NCBI GenBank assembly: GCA_904501945.1
Contig: CAJGCU010000058.1
Coordinates: forward strand, 1 to 16,064
Direction: 5' to 3'
From: an uncultured Bacteroidaceae bacterium
GTDB taxonomy: Bacteria > Bacteroidota > Bacteroidia > Bacteroidales > Bacteroidaceae
DNA length: 16,064 nt
Part shown: piece by piece, positions 14,705 through 16,064 of the stretch
Layout of the letters: the number at the start of each line of letters is the position of its first letter
How positions within the stretch are numbered: the stretch's first letter is position 1
The notes under the pieces: generated by a model
The model's database searches: none
Told to the model about the DNA's origin: nothing
What the model saw: the letters and a program-made list of their open reading frames with translations, nothing else
Program-made: the position numbers and the translations under genes

Positions 14705-15799
14705 ATGCGAATTCTTCTTTTGGGCGACTATTCAAATGTGCATGCCACATTATCTGAAGGCTTCAAGACGTTGGGGCATGAATGTGTCGTGGCCAGCAAT
14801 GGAGACAACTGGAAGAATTACCCTCGTGACATCGACCTGAAACGTGAATTCGGCCTTCGAGGCAACACGGATTTTTTGCTGAGACTGATGAAAGCATTGC
14901 CCAAGATGCGAGGATATGATGTTGTACAGCTCATCAATCCCATCTTCTTTGAACTGAAAGCAGAACGTCTGACTCCATTCTATCGCTATCTGCGCAAACA
15001 CAACGGAAGGATGGTAATGGGTGCATTCGGCATGGATTACTATTGGGCACAAGTTAACACCCACGAGCGTCCGCTCCGCTATAGTGACTTCAATTTCGGC
15101 AACTCAATCCGTACCGACATCGAAGCAGAACGATTCCGGCAAGAGATGATTGGCACTCCCAAAGAAACGCTCAACCAACTGATTGCCAACGACTGTGATG
15201 GCATTGTAGCAGGGCTCTATGAGTATTGGGCCACCTATCAGCAATTCAAAGAGAAAATGACCTTCATCCCCTTCCCTATCAAAATGCCCGAAACAAAGGC
15301 AGAAGGTTCTTACACAAAAAACGGGATAGTGAAAATCTTCATCGGCATTAGCAAAGGACGCAATGCCTATAAAGGTACAGACATTATGTTCAAGGCGGCT
15401 CAAGCTGTACAGGCGAAATACCCTGACCGTCTGCAACTGCAAATTGCAGAAGGAGTTCCTTTTGCCCAATATCAGGACATGATGAATTCCTCCGATGCCA
15501 TCCTCGACCAGCTCTACAGCTACACCCCAGCAATGAACTCCCTGCTGGCCATGTCAAAAGGCATCATCAACATTGGCGGAGGAGAGCCAGAGAATTACGA
15601 AATCTTAGGTGAAACAGAACTGCGCCCCATCATCAACGTACAGCCCAACTACGACAGCTGCTATGAAGAAATTGAAAAACTTGCGCTTCACCCCGAACGT
15701 ATTCCTTTGCTACAACAGCAAAGTATCGACTACGTGAAGAAGCATCACGACTACATCAAAGTTGCCCAACAGTACTTAAACTTCTACCATTCCCTTTAA
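14705..15799 (+). CDS. GT-B type glycosyltransferase (GT4-like)
   Basis: 364-residue protein with a two-Rossmann GT-B layout. The N-terminal half begins MRILLLGDYSNVHATLSEGF (1-20), with FKTLGHECVVASNG as the second strand, and YDVVQLINPIFF at 71-82. The C-terminal half starts at about 208 with IVKIFIGISKGRNAYKGTD (208-226), has a helix LQLQIAEGVPFAQYQDMM, then SSDAILDQLYSYTPAMNSLLAMSKG (262-286) and GGGEPENYEILGETE (291-305), which correspond to the donor-binding region of GT4 proteins. The canonical EX7E spacing is not clearly met, so donor-binding details are uncertain. No signal peptide or membrane segment. Presumably adds a sugar to a surface polysaccharide with the neighbouring glycosyltransferases. 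Its 3' end overlaps the convergent partial gene by 24 bases. Confidence 0.82.
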   Translation: MRILLLGDYSNVHATLSEGFKTLGHECVVASNGDNWKNYPRDIDLKREFGLRGNTDFLLRLMKALPKMRGYDVVQLINPIFFELKAERLTPFYRYLRKHNGRMVMGAFGMDYYWAQVNTHERPLRYSDFNFGNSIRTDIEAERFRQEMIGTPKETLNQLIANDCDGIVAGLYEYWATYQQFKEKMTFIPFPIKMPETKAEGSYTKNGIVKIFIGISKGRNAYKGTDIMFKAAQAVQAKYPDRLQLQIAEGVPFAQYQDMMNSSDAILDQLYSYTPAMNSLLAMSKGIINIGGGEPENYEILGETELRPIINVQPNYDSCYEEIEKLALHPERIPLLQQQSIDYVKKHHDYIKVAQQYLNFYHSL

Positions 15800-16064
15800 C
15801 ATATTATATAATATAGGGAACGGATTGGCCCCTCGATGCACCAGCCACCACCCTGCTTCCTTCAGCGTGCGCCACAGCGCATTAGGAGTACCATATACAT
15901 ACCTGAATGTTGCGCCCTTGCTCATCTGAAGCTTTTCGTTCCCAACAAAACATGCACCCGTAGTTCCTGCAGGAGTCATCACAACAGGTTTTGGCACATA
16001 AAGCACACTGTATCCTGCATCACGAGCATCTTTCATCCACACCTCCTCCTCACCCGAGCAAAGC
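15776..16064 (-). CDS. C-terminal part of a glycosyltransferase, probably family 2 (runs off window)
   Basis: The frame is open from the right edge (16064) to a TAA at 15778-15776, so only the last 95 residues are visible and the true start lies outside. At the edge it reads LCSGEEEVWMKDARDAGYSV, comparable to the GED/E acceptor motif followed by a helix in GT2 proteins. LYVPKPVVMTPAGTTGA follows, a strand and loop common near the end of Bacteroidetes GT2 enzymes, then KGATFRYVYG and a hydrophobic, basic C-terminus. An internal GTG at 16042 is not the start because the conserved motif begins upstream of it. Convergent with, and overlapping by 24 bases, the GT-B gene. Confidence 0.7.
   Translation of the reverse strand, partial: LCSGEEEVWMKDARDAGYSVLYVPKPVVMTPAGTTGACFVGNEKLQMSKGATFRYVYGTPNALWRTLKEAGWWLVHRGANPFPILYNMLKGMVEV
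15790..15820. terminator. Possible bidirectional terminator in the convergent overlap of two glycosyltransferase genes
   Basis: The perfect 14-base palindrome ATATTATATAATAT (15801-15814) is flanked by TTCCCT (15790-15795) and its complement AGGGAA (15815-15820), with TTAAC as a bulge on one side. It spans the plus-strand stop codon and lies inside the coding end of the minus-strand gene. There is no T run beyond it, so termination is only a suggestion. Confidence 0.35.

Overview
The window looks like chromosome of a member of the Bacteroidales, most like Prevotella or a close relative. Three things suggest this: Bacteroidetes-type promoters (-7 box TAnnTTTG) in front of several genes, starts that mostly lack a Shine-Dalgarno sequence, and characteristic families (a carboxypeptidase-regulatory-domain outer-membrane beta-barrel protein, a DUF3822-like protein, GH97). 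I see no phage, insertion sequence, CRISPR array, tRNA or rRNA.

Layout. 1-115 is a leader without a gene. 116-3154 (+) encodes a TonB-receptor-like outer-membrane beta-barrel protein with glycine-rich insertions, closed by a strong terminator. 3325-5495 (-) is a three-gene group: a single-pass membrane protein of unknown function, a DUF3822-type protein and the 16S rRNA methyltransferase RsmD. Divergent from it, 5738-7228 (+) encodes a RecD-like helicase. A terminator that overlaps the next promoter separates the helicase from a two-gene unit: a DHH/DHHA1 phosphoesterase (7311-8363) and a secreted GH97 glycosidase (8373-10397). Paired hairpins end that unit and face a convergent pair on the minus strand, aroB (12776-11727) followed by a secreted GH5 glycosidase (11687-10521).

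12951-16064 is a surface-polysaccharide region. It holds rfbC (dTDP-rhamnose pathway epimerase), a GT2 glycosyltransferase (-), a GT-B type glycosyltransferase (+) and the C-terminal end of another GT2-like gene (-) that runs off the right edge. The genes alternate in strand as divergent and convergent pairs, unlike the usual one-direction polysaccharide operon.

The most unusual structure is non-coding. The two divergent intergenic regions (aroB/rfbC and GT2/GT-B) share a short repeat family: a -7 promoter box fused to AACTTTTCTG and followed by degenerate 7-bp tandem units (GTTAAGA type). A separate 8-bp repeat (ACGGTTnn) in inverted arrangement sits between the convergent rfbC and GT2 genes. 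No complete new defence or mobile system is visible. The main candidates for something undescribed are these promoter-linked repeats and the membrane protein/DUF3822 pair.
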